This document shows, one piece after another, positions 33,821-44,867 of a stretch of 64,000 nucleotides of DNA (its first letter is position 1; every line of letters begins with the position of its first letter). Both the position numbers and the translations under genes were made by a program. Source of the DNA: Megascapheus bottae (taxonomy: Eukaryota; Chordata; Mammalia; Rodentia; Geomyidae); assembly GCA_024803745.1 (NCBI GenBank), contig JANJXV010000262.1, positions 1,116,001 through 1,180,000 on the forward strand, read 5' to 3'. Below the pieces are notes generated by a model. That model did no database searches. It was not told where the DNA came from and was given only the letters and a program-made list of their open reading frames with translations.

Positions 33821-35234
33821 TTATATATGGCCTTTTGCTCTATTGACAATCTCTGCTAGTAGAGTCCAAGGTTTCTTCTGATTATGACAAATGCGGGAAA
33901 CCACTGAGCCTAAGTTCCTTTGAGTCTGGCTTACTTCACTTAATATGATTTGTTCTAAGTCTTTCCATTTCCTAACAAATGGGGCGATGTCATTCTTTCT
34001 GACAGCAGCATAGAATTCCATTGTGTACAAATACCACAACTTGTTGATCCACTCATCAACTGAGGGACATCTGGGTTGGTTCCATATCTTTGCTATGGTG
34101 AATAGTGCTGCAATGAACATTGTTGTGCTAGTGGGTTTAGTATGCCCTTGTTTCTGGATTGTTGGGTAAATGCCAAGTACTGGAATTGCTGGGTCATAGG
34201 GGAGTTGTATGTTTAGCGTTTTGAGGCACTGCCGCACTGCTTTCCATAGTGGTTGAACGAGTTTGCACTCCCACCAACAGTGTAGTAATGATCCCTCCTG
34301 ACCACATCCCGTCCAGCATCTGTTGTCATACGTTTTCCTGATCCTGGCCATTCTAACTGGAGTGAGGTGGAATCTTAGACTTGTTTTGATTTGCATTTCT
34401 TTTATGACCAGAGATGTTGAGCATTTCTTCATGTGTCTATAGGCCATTTTTGTTTCTTCTTCAGAGAAGGCTCTCTTTAAGTCTTTGGCCCATTTTGTAA
34501 TGGGATGGGTGTTACTTTGGAGGTTAGTTTTGGAGTGATTCAATTTTTTGAGTTGTTGATATATTTTAGATATGAGGCCTTGTTCCGTTGTTTGGGTGGT
34601 GAAGATCTTCTCCCACTCTGTAGGCTTCCTGATTAGTTTACTAGCTATATCCGTTGCCATACAAAAGCTCTGCAGTTTAGTGCAGTCCCACTTATCCAGC
34701 CTTTCTCTGATTTGTTGTGATTCTTGGTCCTTATTAAGAAAGTTTCGACCTGTACCAAGGAGGCCTAGTGTATCTCCTATTCCTTCCTGTAAACTTTTCA
34801 GTGTGTCAGCTTTTACCTCCACGTCTTTGATCCATTTGGAGTTAATTCTAGTGCAAGGGGACAAAGAAGGATCCAACTTTAGTTTTCTGCAGGTGTTTAA
34901 CCAGTTCTGCCAGCACAACTTGTTGAAGAGGCTATCTTTCTTCCACTCTATTTTTTTTGGCTCCCTGGTCAAAGATTAGGTGGCCATAGGTCTGTGGTTT
35001 AATATCTGGGTCCGCAGTTCTACTCCACTGGACTTCAGGCCTGTTCTTGTGCCAGTACCAAGCTGTTTTGAGAATTATAGCTCTGTAATAGAGCCTTAAG
35101 TTTGGAATTGAAATTCCTCCAGCGCTGTTCTTTCTGCTAAGAAGTGTTTTTGCTATACGGGGTCTTTTAATTGGAGAGTTAAGTCCATTGATATTGAGAG
35201 TTAGGATTGAGAGATATTTATTAGTTCCTACCAT
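33821..35234 (-). pseudogene. L1 ORF2, unit C (internally deleted)
   Basis: The frame 34932-35234 starts MVGTNKYLSILTLNINGLNS and jumps at the deletion junction into the ORF2 thumb-side region ([18 protein letters not shown]). A frame change near 34940 leads to a 383-codon open C-terminal part (33821-34972), the longest uninterrupted L1 frame in the window. It ends with the Cys/Trp-rich [21 protein letters not shown] region and a natural-looking terminus (KGHI). No catalytic FADD remains. Confidence 0.9.
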
Positions 35235-35465
35235 TTTTAAAAGCTTTTAGTAGGGCCTGTGTCTTGACAGTTCTTGTGGTCCTTAGATGGTATGCTGTTT
35301 AGGTGCCATTTCTTTCCCTATATTGCATTTATTTTGGTTTTCTATGTATAGAGCATCTTTGAGAATTCTCTGTAGTGTTGGTTTTGTTTCGACATATTGT
35401 TGCAGCTTTTCCCTGGAATGGAATGTTTTTATTTTTCCCTCAGTTATGAATGAGAGCTTAGCTGG

Positions 35466-36466
35466 CTACAGTATTCTTGGTTGGTAGTTATTTGATATAA
35501 GGGCATGACATATATGCTTCCAGTCACTTCGTGCTTGCATGGTCTCTGCTGAGAAATCTGGGGTTATTCTGATTGGTTTGCCTTTGTAGGTTACTGATCC
35601 CTTTTCCCTGGCTGCCTTTAGGATCTTTCCTTTCGTTTCTATTGATCCAGTTCGGATCACAATGTGGCGGTGGAATGTTCTTTTCTGGTCAGGTCTGTTT
35701 GGGGTTCTAAAAGCTTCTCGTATCTGGATGGGCCTGCCCTTCTGGATATTTGGGAAATTCTCTGAGATGATTCCCTGAAGTATATTTCCAATACCATTGA
35801 CCTCTTTCTCCACGCCCTCCTCAATACCAACTAGCCTTAAATTAGGCTTCCTAATTGTATCTTGGACCTCCTGAAGCGCTCTCTCATATTTCTTAGATTT
35901 GTATTGACTCACTTTCTGTTCTTTATAATACCTAAATTATCTTCAGCCACGGAAAATCTCTCCTCTGCAATGTCTAACCTGCTATCAAAGCTATCTACTT
36001 TATTTTTCATCTCCCTTGCTTCTAATTGCTCACTTTTGATGCCTTGCATCTCTTTTTTTAGATCATGTGTGGATTTCTTTATCTCCTTGATTTCCTTTTG
36101 AGTGATTAGCTCAGTAGCTTTATTTTCTTTGTACATTTGCTGGAGTTTGGTCACGTTTTTATTTGTGGATTCTTTGAATTCATCCATCTTTCTTTGAAAA
36201 ACCTTTATTATGGCCTCCTTTATGGCTTCTTCTTTTTCACTTATCACCTTGTTTTTGCCTTCCTCTTGTTCAGGTATGGCTTCCTCCATTATCTCTTTCT
36301 TTATATTTTCACATTTTTCAATAATGATGTTTATCAATTGCATTTGTGTAGCACTTGGAAGACTCTCCTCTAGGTTTGCCAGTGACTGTTCCATTGTCTG
36401 TTTACATTGGGTGGGGGATGTTGTTTCTTGATTTGACATTTTTCTTGAGTTTCTTGTTCTGCCCAT
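35466..36466 (-). pseudogene. L1 ORF1, unit C (one frameshift)
   Basis: The best preserved ORF1 in the array. It starts MGRTRNSRKMSNQETTSPTQ and has 185 codons covering the N-terminus and coiled coil, then a break at about 35921-35930. The remaining 148 codons cover the RNA-binding part. The break is the same 4-base deletion as in unit B, which marks B and C as sister copies. Confidence 0.9.
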
Positions 36467-37153
36467 TTGAAAATGGGAGCAAGATTACTACTAAATACGA
36501 TTATAGTTTTTCAGATATAACCAACCTAGACCTCTGTAGCTGGCAGACACTAGATGTTCACAAGTTTTGATTGGTATTATCACTCTTTCTTTTTGTGCAC
36601 TTACAGACCAGCCTAATACAACCACTGATAAGCGATTTATACCCAAAACAATAAGCCTCTCAATCCAATCTCTATTGCCTTTAAGTCCCTCTGAGCCTAG
36701 AGAATAATTAACCACCTACATATACAATATTGCTCAACAGCCATCAAGTGTAGATCCGTGCAGTATAAGGGTTGAAAGACGAGCAGAGGTCCAGAGATAG
36801 AAAAAAAGAATGAGACAGGTCAGGGGAGGTGCAAGAGGATTAACGTAGGAGTGTAAGAATATTGTAGTAATGAAGAAAAGTTATAGCATAAGGATAACTG
36901 ACATAAGTTGGTAAGTAGGTAGCATATTTGAGTACAAAGTTTGGAAAGTATTAGAATAAAACTTATGTGTTGCTGCACGACTAGCTCTTAGCCCAACCAG
37001 TGGCCTCACAGTGGACCATGGGATGGATCTGTTTTTCTTGTCTACGTTGAGGGAAAGGGGTATTTCACAAGATGCAGAAGCGAAGATTTCAGAAGCAAAT
37101 GCTGTGAGTGAATTAGCTCGTAAAAAGCATTTTTATTTTCTTTTATCTTTCTG

Positions 37154-37340
37154 CCAGTCTTGGAGCTTGAATTCAGGGCCTGAGCACTGTCCTCGGGTTT
37201 TCTCAAGTCTAGCCCTCTGCCACTTGAGCCCCAGTGCCACATCTAGATTTTCTATCTATGTGATACTGAGCAATCAAACCCAGATCTTCATGGGTGCTAG
37301 GCAAGCACTCTACCACTATGCCAAACTCTCATCCCTGACA
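37154..37340 (-). mobile_element. ID-like SINE in flank C
   Basis: Reversed ID-like SINE, the same insertion as in flanks A and B. Confidence 0.87.
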
Positions 37341-37351
37341 TAGTAATTATA

Positions 37352-37354
37352 AAG

Positions 37355-37400
<46 letters not shown>
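37352..37400. repeat. (CAT)n microsatellite, unit C
   Basis: About 16 CAT units, the longest of the array alleles. Confidence 0.95.
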
Positions 37401-37604
37401 ATCCAAATATCCTTTCCCCTACAAAGAATGAACACTTAACTGTGTCTAATGCTTTTTTTTAATTTCACTAATTCTTCTGTGTTTTTCCCTCTTGCATTTT
37501 TTACACATGACAGCAAAGCTAATCATCAGGAAAAAATTGATTAGGATACAGAAACCTAATAATATCCTAGTAGATTGACGTCAAAAATATGTGCAAGATG
37601 CCCT

Positions 37605-37797
37605 GTGTGTTTGACCTAGTGGGAGAGTCCTTGGCTACCAAGCAGTAAGCCTCAGGTTTGATTCCTCATTACCACATACATAGAAAACGCTGCAAGTGGT
37701 GCTGTGGCTCGGTGGGACAGCTAAAGCCTAAAGAAAGCCCAAGAACAATGTTCAAACTCTGAGGTCAAGTCCCAAGACTAGCAAAAACAAAAAAAAA
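37605..37797 (+). mobile_element. ID-like SINE in flank C
   Basis: Forward, the same insertion as 25190-25380 and 32640-32830. Confidence 0.8.
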
Positions 37798-38432
37798 TTC
37801 GACAAAGGGCAAAATGCAGGCAGAGAAGGCACTGTGAACAAATGTTTTGTAAAGGATGAGGGCAATATTGACCCTTAAGTTTGGATCTTACCTAAGAAAG
37901 GCTCCTTGAGCCTGAGACCAGACTGGTAGTTGGGCCTAGTGGAAGACATTGGGATTGGACAAATAAGGTGTGCTGTATACTACATCCACATGTATATTGT
38001 GAGACTGGAGGAGAGATTCAGCCTCCAGTGTGTCATTGGTGAGGTCTTTTGTGAGCAAGGATCTTTGGTCATTGGGCCCTGAAAGGTGACCCTGCCTCCC
38101 TCACAATGGAACAGAATATGGAACCCTGGTAACCAAGCCACTGTAACTAACAACCAGCTCAAGCCAGCTCACTTGGCCTGTGGCTCAGGAGGAAGAAAGA
38201 TGTCGCTGTGCTGTTGCCAAAGGTCAGGAAACTCGAGTCTCAGGCATGGAAGTTGTGGATGTCTTACTCGAAGATGTACATGCTAGATCATTGCCAAGCC
38301 ACAAATCTAGTATAACAGAACTTTCTCTAAGAAGAAGGCCAGGAAAATCCAGGGCAACCAGATGAGGTAAATTTCTAAGAAGAAATGTATTTGACCCCAT
38401 CATCCTCCCCACACACTACAACTGCCTTTTTT

Positions 38433-40693
38433 TTTCATTTTTTTATTGTAATTAGTAAAAGGGTTAGATGATATTTGCCAGATAGAAGGTGCATTAATAC
38501 ACATACATTGATACCCTTTCCCACGTCTTGGTACCCATTTCCCTCCAACCCCACACCCCCCACCCGTCTTGGTTTTCCCCCCTTCCCTATCAAATTTCAA
38601 ATATCCGAATACAAATAAATTCAATCTATGAGATAACAAAGTGAGATACTATACCAATATGGGATAACCAAGGGACAGCAAGCGAGATGAGAGACAACAT
38701 AGTACATTAAGGACAACAATCATTCATTATATGGCTTTTGTGTCAATATCCTGGAGGTCCTTTCAATTCGCTTCACATTATATGGCCTTATATATGGTCT
38801 TTTGCTCTATTGCAAATCTCTGCTAGTAGAGCCCAAGGTTTCTACTGATTATGATGAATGAGGGAAACCACTGAGCCTAAGTTCCTTTGAGTCTGGCTTA
38901 CTTCACTTAGTACGATTTGTTCTAAGTCTTTCCATTTCCTAACAAATGGGTCGATGTCATTTTTTTCTGACAGCAGCATAGAATTCCATTGTGTACAAAT
39001 ACCGCAACTTGTTGATCCACTCATCAACTGAGGGACATCTTGGTTGGTTCCATATCTTTGCTATGGTGAATAGTGCTGCAATGAACATTGTTGTGCTAGT
39101 GGGTTTAGTATGCCCTTGTTTCTGGGTTGTTGGGTAAATGCCAAGTACTGGAATTGCTGGGTCATAGGGGAGTTCTACGTTTAGCCTTTTGAGGTACTGC
39201 CGCACTGCTTTCCATAGTGGTTGAACGAGTTTGCACTCCCATCAACAGTGTAGTATGATCCCTCCTGGCCACATCGCCTCCAGCATCTGTTGTCATTCAT
39301 TTTCCTGATCCTGGCCATTCTAACTGGAGTGAGGTGGAATCTTAGACTTGTTTTGATTTGCATTTCTTTTATGACCAGAGATGTGTAGCATTTCTTCATG
39401 TGTCTATAGGCCATTTTTGTTTCTTCTTCAGAGAAGACTCTCTTAAGTCTTTGGCCCATTTTTAATGGGATGGGTGTTACTTTGGAGGTTAGTTTTGGAG
39501 TGATTCAATTTTTTGAGTTGTTGATATATTTTAGATATGAGGCCTTTGTCCGTTGTTTGGGTGGTGAAGATCTTCTCCCACTCTGTAGGCTTCCTGATTA
39601 TTTTACTAGCTATATCCGTTTCCATACAAAAGCTCTGCAGTTTAGTGCAGTCCCACTTATCCAGCCTTTCTCTGATTTGTTGTGATTCTTGGTCCTTATT
39701 AAGAAAGTTTCGACCTGTGCCAAGGAGGCCTAGTGTATCTCCTATTCCTTCCTGTAAACTTTTCAGTGTGTCAGCTTTTACCTCCACGTCTTTGATCCAT
39801 TTGGAGTTAATTCTAGTGCAAGGTGACAAAGAAGGATCCAACTTTAGTTTTCTGCAGATGTTTAACCAGTTCTGCCAGCACAACTTGTTGAAGAGGCTAT
39901 CTTTCTTCCATTCTATTTTTTTGGCTCCCTGGTCAAAGGTTAGGTGGCCATAGGTCTGTGGTTTAATATCTATGTCCGCAGTTCTTCTGCAATGGATTTC
40001 AGGCCTGTTGTTGTTCCAGTACCAAGCTGTTTTGAGAATTATAGCTCTGTAAGAGAGACTTAAGTTTGGAATTGAAATTCCTCCAGCGCTGTTCTTTCTG
40101 CTAAGAAGTGTTTTTGCTATACGGGGTCTTTTATTATTCCATATGAAATTTTGAATTGCCTCTTCTATTTCTTTAAAGAATGACATTGGGATGTTGATTG
40201 GTATTACATTGAATTTGTAGATAGCCCTTGGCAAGATTGTCATTTTCACAATGTTGATTCTTCCAATCCAGGAGCATGGGAAGTTTTCCATTTCCTTAGT
40301 TCTGCTTTAATTTCCTTTTTTATGGTTTTAAAGTTTTCATCTAAACAGTCCTTCACATTCTTAGTTAAGCTAATTTCTAGGTACTTTATTTTCTTTGAGG
40401 CTACTGTGAAAAGAATTTCTTTCCTGATTATTGCCTCGTTCCTCTCAGTGTTGGCGTAAAGTAAGGCAGTTGATTTGTGAGGGTTGATTTTATGGCCTGC
40501 TACCCTTCCAAAGCTTTGAATCAGCTCAAGGAGCTTGGGAGTAGAGTCTATGGGATTCTTTAAATACAGAATCATGTCATCTGCAATGAGGGATAGTTTT
40601 ATTTCCTCTTTCCCTACTTGGATCCCCTTTATGCTTGCATCTTGCCTTATTGCACTGCCTAAGAATTCTAGTACTATGTTAAAAAGGAGTGGA
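38433..40693 (-). mobile_element. L1 unit D, 5-prime truncated
   Basis: The 3-prime end poly-T is at about 38427-38448, followed by the 3-prime UTR and the ORF2 3-prime half up to the reverse-transcriptase region. L1 similarity stops at about 40693 (equivalent to 28304 in unit B), where unique/SINE sequence begins. Confidence 0.9.
38842..40575 (-). pseudogene. L1 ORF2 C-terminal half, unit D
   Basis: The open parts are 40246-40575 (from just after the catalytic [23 protein letters not shown]), 39443-40291 (282 codons) and 39181-39459, with 38842-39205 in broken frames. The cysteine-rich end has a frameshift near 39254: a missing G in the GTGTAGTA tract changes SLLHCWW to SYYTVDG. Confidence 0.88.
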
Positions 40694-40717
40694 GGGAATG
40701 GGAATACTGAATGCTAA

Positions 40718-40895
40718 CCCTTAGCACTTTTATGCAAAGCTTAGGGCTGTGGCATTTTAAGCACAATTCAACGCTCTGTTTTTTGCTGGTTAATTAGAGG
40801 TAAAAATCTTATGGAATTTATTGCGTGGCTGATTTTGAACTGGAATCCTCAGTTCTCATCTTGTCTTGAGTAGCTAGGATTACAGTACTTTTACA
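40718..40895 (-). mobile_element. Composite SINE, diverged
   Basis: Recognised by its 7SL-like end ('cttgagtagctaggattaca') and a loose ID-like start. Confidence 0.55.
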
Positions 40896-41985
40896 GCATG
40901 TATGCTCATACACATTGCTTCTGATCCAAACACTCATTGTTCAATTTAACTAACAAGATGTGAGGAACGATGATTGACTGTAATTTACTAGCTGGGATTC
41001 TAATGAGTATATATTTCCACTTCCACTCTGAAGCCAGGGAAATGTTTCTGGTACATGTTTCAACTATCTCCCAAAGAGGAAATAATATGTGAGTACGTTT
41101 GATAGTATTTCAGATAGGAGATGGACTTTGGTGTTTGGAACCTGTTGGGCAGAGTGTATCAGCTGGGCTGTGATAACAGAGATGATGTTACAGACAGTAA
41201 TATTTTCATCCCAGACAGACTTAATCCAGATCCTTGGATTTCAGGCCTTGAGTAGATAGAATTAAAAGTGTGAGCTGCCACCACCATCTGGTTCATTTTG
41301 GAAACTTTAATTGCTTCTCATTTGTTCCTTTCCTTTTTTGGAAGATTGATCTAAGCTGGCTGATTGTGCATCACAATGAAGTGATTGGCCTCAGGAATTG
41401 CAAATATTTGTTTCATCAGCACGGAATGAATGAAGTTGATCTAAACCCAATAGTATTTTCCTTCTGATAAATAGGGAACTTACTTATATCATTTTTCCTT
41501 GCCTTTGCTTTCCCAAAGCAAGCAACATGTTTCTTAAAAACTATACTTCATGAGAATATTATAATTAGAAGCTATCTTCTGCACACTTCAGAATAGTCCT
41601 TGCATTTATAAACTTATATTACAATATTAGGTAGAAGAATGGTGACTGTTATTTTCATAACTATTTCATATGTTTTACTCTTTAACGCTCATTAACTCAA
41701 GAAGGGATTAAATACATTTAGATAATAGTAAAATATAGCTGCTGCTGATTTGATGTGTGTGCAGATGATACACAGATTTATTAGGATTACTCAAAAGTTT
41801 TCTTCAAATTTTCAATAGTAGACTGCTATGCTAACTGGAAGGTGATAGTAATGATGCTGAAATTCTATGAATCAGCTATGAAGCAGAATTTCAGGGGAGA
41901 GTATTTGCTAGGGACTTAATTTCTAAGACGCATATCAAGAATATTGAACTATAACACCAAATGATGGAGGACTCAGCGTCACAGT
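40896..41985. other. Mostly unique AT-rich sequence
   Basis: A weak reversed 7SL-like remnant lies at about 41180-41285 (with 'gccttgagtagatagaatta'). The rest shows no repeat, exon or long frame that I can support. Confidence 0.45.
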
Positions 41986-41989
41986 TTGT

Positions 41990-42212
41990 TGTTTTATGCA
42001 AGTCCTGGGACTTGAACCCAGGGCCTGGCAACTGTCCTTAAAAGTTTTTTTTTTGCTTCAGGCTAGTGTTCTACCACTTTATCCACAGCTCCACTTCCAG
42101 ATTTTTGGTAATGAACTGTAAATCAGAATATCATGCAATTTGTTTGGGCTGGATTCAAACCTGATTCTGTGTAGATAGGATTCCATGTGTGAGCGCACAG
42201 AGCCTGGCTAGT
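41990..42212 (-). mobile_element. SINE remnant, mixed ID-like and composite
   Basis: Begins 'caagtcctgggacttgaacc' (ID-like) and continues into a diverged 7SL-like half ending near 'gtgagcgcacagagcctggc'. Confidence 0.6.
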
Positions 42213-42222
42213 ATCATTCATC

Positions 42223-42450
42223 ATTCAAGTCATGGGACTGCAATTCTGCACCTGGGTCTTGTCACTGAGCTTTTCAGCTCAAGACTACTGCCCTATCCCT
42301 TGAGCCATAGGGCCACTTCTGGGTTTCTGGTGGTTAATTGAAGATAAGAGTCACATGGACTTCAGTGCCCAGGCTGACTTTGAACTGCTATCCTTGGATC
42401 CCAGCCTCTTGAGTAGCTACATTTACAAGTGTGAGCCACCATACCCGGCT
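42223..42450 (-). mobile_element. Composite SINE
   Basis: Reversed composite SINE, well preserved, ending 'gtgagccaccatacccggct'. Confidence 0.87.
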
Positions 42451-42469
42451 AAATTATTTTTTAAGTTAA

Positions 42470-42840
42470 TTCATTTTGTTAAGTCAATATATAGTTGGCA
42501 TACGGTTACATAAGTAATGAACATATTTCTTAAGAAAATTGTTATCCCCTCCCTCATTTTTCTCTGTTTTCCTACCCTCAGCCCCCTCTCCACCCAGATT
42601 GTTCAGTTCATTTCCGTTTAGTGTCTTCCAAGTATCACTGTTCAATTGGTTCACCCTTTTTCCTTTGTTTTTTTTTTACCATTTTATTATACCCTCTCCA
42701 TTCCCCAAATCACATAAACCTATGTACAAGACACAGGGTACCCGAATTCAACACAGTGACTACAGAGAATAAAACTAAAGGGAAAAAGAAGAAAAGAGGT
42801 AAAAAGCAAAGAAAATGAAAGAACATCATACAGTACCTTA
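42470..42840 (-). repeat. Old interspersed repeat, probable L1 3-prime end
   Basis: C/T-rich segment related to 2340-2560, with 'acggttacataagtaatgaa' and a run of CCCTCC. A later part (about 42660-42830) has an L1-like 3-prime UTR texture. Assignment to L1 is inference. Confidence 0.4.
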
Positions 42841-42871
42841 GAAGCAACAACACTGAAAAAACAAAACATAA

Positions 42872-43025
42872 AACCTTGGGCTGAAAATGAAGCTTGCCTA
42901 GCATGTATGAAACCCTGGATTCCATTACTCAGCACCACATAAACAAAAAACTGGAAGTGCCACTGTGACTCAGCTGGTAGATTTCTAACGTTCAGCACAG
43001 AGTGTCTCCAAGTGACAAAAATCTG
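42872..43025 (+). mobile_element. ID-like SINE, plus strand
   Basis: Forward, diverged: 'aagcttgcctagcatgtatg', 'agtgccactgtgactcagct', ending near 'gtgacaaaaa'. Confidence 0.7.
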
Positions 43026-43099
43026 TCACATTTAAGTCAGGCTTCAAAAATTTGCTAGGAACCAGTTATGTGATTTGGAATAAAGTCCAGTTTTCAAAA

Positions 43100-43342
43100 A
43101 ATCACTAGCCAGGCGCTGGAGGGTCATAATTGTCATTCTACTAGCCAGGGAGAAGGGGATTCAAAGCCTTTGCAAGCAAAAAAATGAAAACAAAAAAACT
43201 GTAAGATTCTACTCTCCACTTATCCACCCAAAAACTAAGTGGAGTTGTGGCTAAAACTGGTACAGCATTAGCCTTGAGGAAAAAGAACTAAGAGACCTTG
43301 CCCGGGTCCAAAGTTCAACCTCCCCACCAAGAAAGAAAAAAA
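43100..43342 (+). mobile_element. Composite SINE, plus strand, diverged
   Basis: Forward, starting at 'ctagccaggcgctggagggt', with an ID-like half 'gtggagttgtggctaaaact' and an A-rich tail at 43332-43345. Confidence 0.7.
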
Positions 43343-43345
43343 AAG

Positions 43346-44150
43346 GAGTCCAGATACCTTAGTTTAAAAAGTATATCTGGATATCTTAGTAGATTTTTCT
43401 GATCTTTCCTCATTCATCTGATGGAACCACATAATCTTGATCCTGATCTGACTAAGAGCCTGCACTGTGCTTAATAAATTCATTCCACACATTCCAGTAG
43501 AATCTGGACAGCTAACAGCCACTTACCAATGCTTTATTCTACGTTTAGGCCAGTATGTCTTCATACCATCTACACAGTCAGCTATATCATCTTTCCAGAA
43601 GTATCATTGTGTAGAACACTCAGAACTAAAATAATTGCATAAAGATGTAATAAAACCCCTTGATTCATTAAGAAAATTTCTGTACCACTTAGAGCAAGTA
43701 CATTAGTGGTATTTACCTCTAGCCTCTTTTTTAAAAAATTTATTAAGATTGAATTTTACATCATATTTCAAATGTCATGTTTAACCAACAAGTATTCAAG
43801 AAGGGAATCGCTATACAATCACTGGCACATAGATTTTAGAATATAGTAAAAATTAAGCTGAGTCTTTGTATGTCATAGATACAGATTAATCTATAATAAA
43901 ACACATGTCTATAGAGTGTATAGTCTATCCTAGATTTTTATGTCTATGTAGTTATGTTTATATCTCCAAAATTATGTCCAGAACTTTGGGTATCAACTAT
44001 TCAATCATCGCTCTACTACAGTTTGAAACTAATATCCATATATTAAGGATATCATGTACCTTTTGTTCCTTGGTCTTGACTTATCTCACTCAACAGGATT
44101 CACTCTAATTTCATCCACTACTCCAAAAATGCCATTATTATTTTTTCTGT
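43346..44150. other. AT-rich unique sequence, nothing recognised
   Basis: The short plus-strand frames (43905-44108 and others) look like chance ORFs in AT-rich DNA. Confidence 0.45.
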
Positions 44151-44151
44151 G

Positions 44152-44660
44152 CAGATCTTCTTTTTATGTATGTATATTTATTGTAATTTATAGAAGGGTT
44201 ACATTATATTCACCAGATAGAAGGTGCATTACTTCTCAAACTTTGATACCCCATGTAATGATATGGTCCCCATTTCCCTTCCCCTACCCCCATTCATGTT
44301 CATTTCCCCCCTTCCCTATCCAATTTCAAATAACTAATTAGGCACATATGAAATATATCAGAAAACAAGGTGAAATATTGTAACAATATGATATAACCAA
44401 GGGATAGCAAAAGAGATAAGAGATCATATAGTTCATTAAGGACAACAATCACTCATTATATGAGTTTTGTTTCTTTATCTTGGAGGTCCTTACATTTAGT
44501 GTCATACTATTTGTCACGATGTCTCTAGATTTTGTTCTATTGTAAATCTCTGGTAGCAGAGCCCAAGGTTTCTACTGAATTTGACAAATGAGGGAGACTC
44601 TTGGGCCTATGTTCCTTTGAGTTTGGCTTACTTCACTTAATATGATTTTTTTCCTTTTCA
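44152..44660 (-). mobile_element. L1 3-prime end, older subfamily
   Basis: Parallels the 3-prime ends of units B to D (a 'tttattgtaatttatagaag'-type start, 'ccagatagaaggtgcattac', C-rich block) with clearly more divergence. It extends only to the end of the 3-prime UTR/ORF2 terminus. Confidence 0.85.
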
Positions 44661-44717
44661 TCCACTTCCCCGAGAATGCCATTATTTTATCTTGTCGGTT
44701 GGCTATGTATCATTCCA

Positions 44718-44730
44718 TTATGTGTGTGTG

Positions 44731-44778
<48 letters not shown>

Positions 44779-44792
44779 TGCGTTCGTGTATC
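44718..44792. repeat. (GT)n microsatellite
   Basis: About 35 GT units with a few interruptions. It lies between two L1 3-prime ends. Confidence 0.95.
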
Positions 44793-44867
44793 ACATTTTT
44801 TGTAGTAGGGCATCTGGTTGTTTCCATCATCCAACCTCATTTTCTACAGATATTTTTATAGTCTCTT

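Larger units (their letters stand above)
33468..37000 (-). mobile_element. L1 unit C with 2.5-kb ORF2 deletion
   Basis: The 3-prime end, 3-prime UTR and the last 380 or so ORF2 codons are joined at about 35163-35172 directly to the first codons of ORF2. The part equivalent to unit B 27738-30216 is missing. The rest of the endonuclease and the whole reverse transcriptase catalytic core are gone. ORF1 and the 5-prime region remain. Confidence 0.9.
37011..38432. repeat. Non-L1 flank, unit C
   Basis: Same layout as flank B: a reversed ID-like SINE (37154-37340), a CAT repeat (37352-37400), a forward ID-like SINE (37605-37797) and the block homologous to 5940-6500 inverted (37.83-38.4 kb). Confidence 0.85.
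22578..40693 (-). repeat. Tandem array of L1-plus-flank units
   Basis: Four head-to-tail units, all with L1 on the minus strand. Unit A is partial (22578-26004), unit B full (26005-33467, about 7.46 kb), unit C has an internal deletion (33468-38432, about 4.96 kb) and unit D is partial (38433-40693). Each L1 is followed on its 5-prime side by the same 1.3-1.5 kb of non-L1 flank. The array begins and ends inside L1 ORF2 (equivalent to about 29937 and about 28304 of unit B), not at L1 ends. It lies 5-prime of the KRAB-A exon in the same orientation, so it may sit in the first intron or the upstream region of that gene. Confidence 0.9.
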
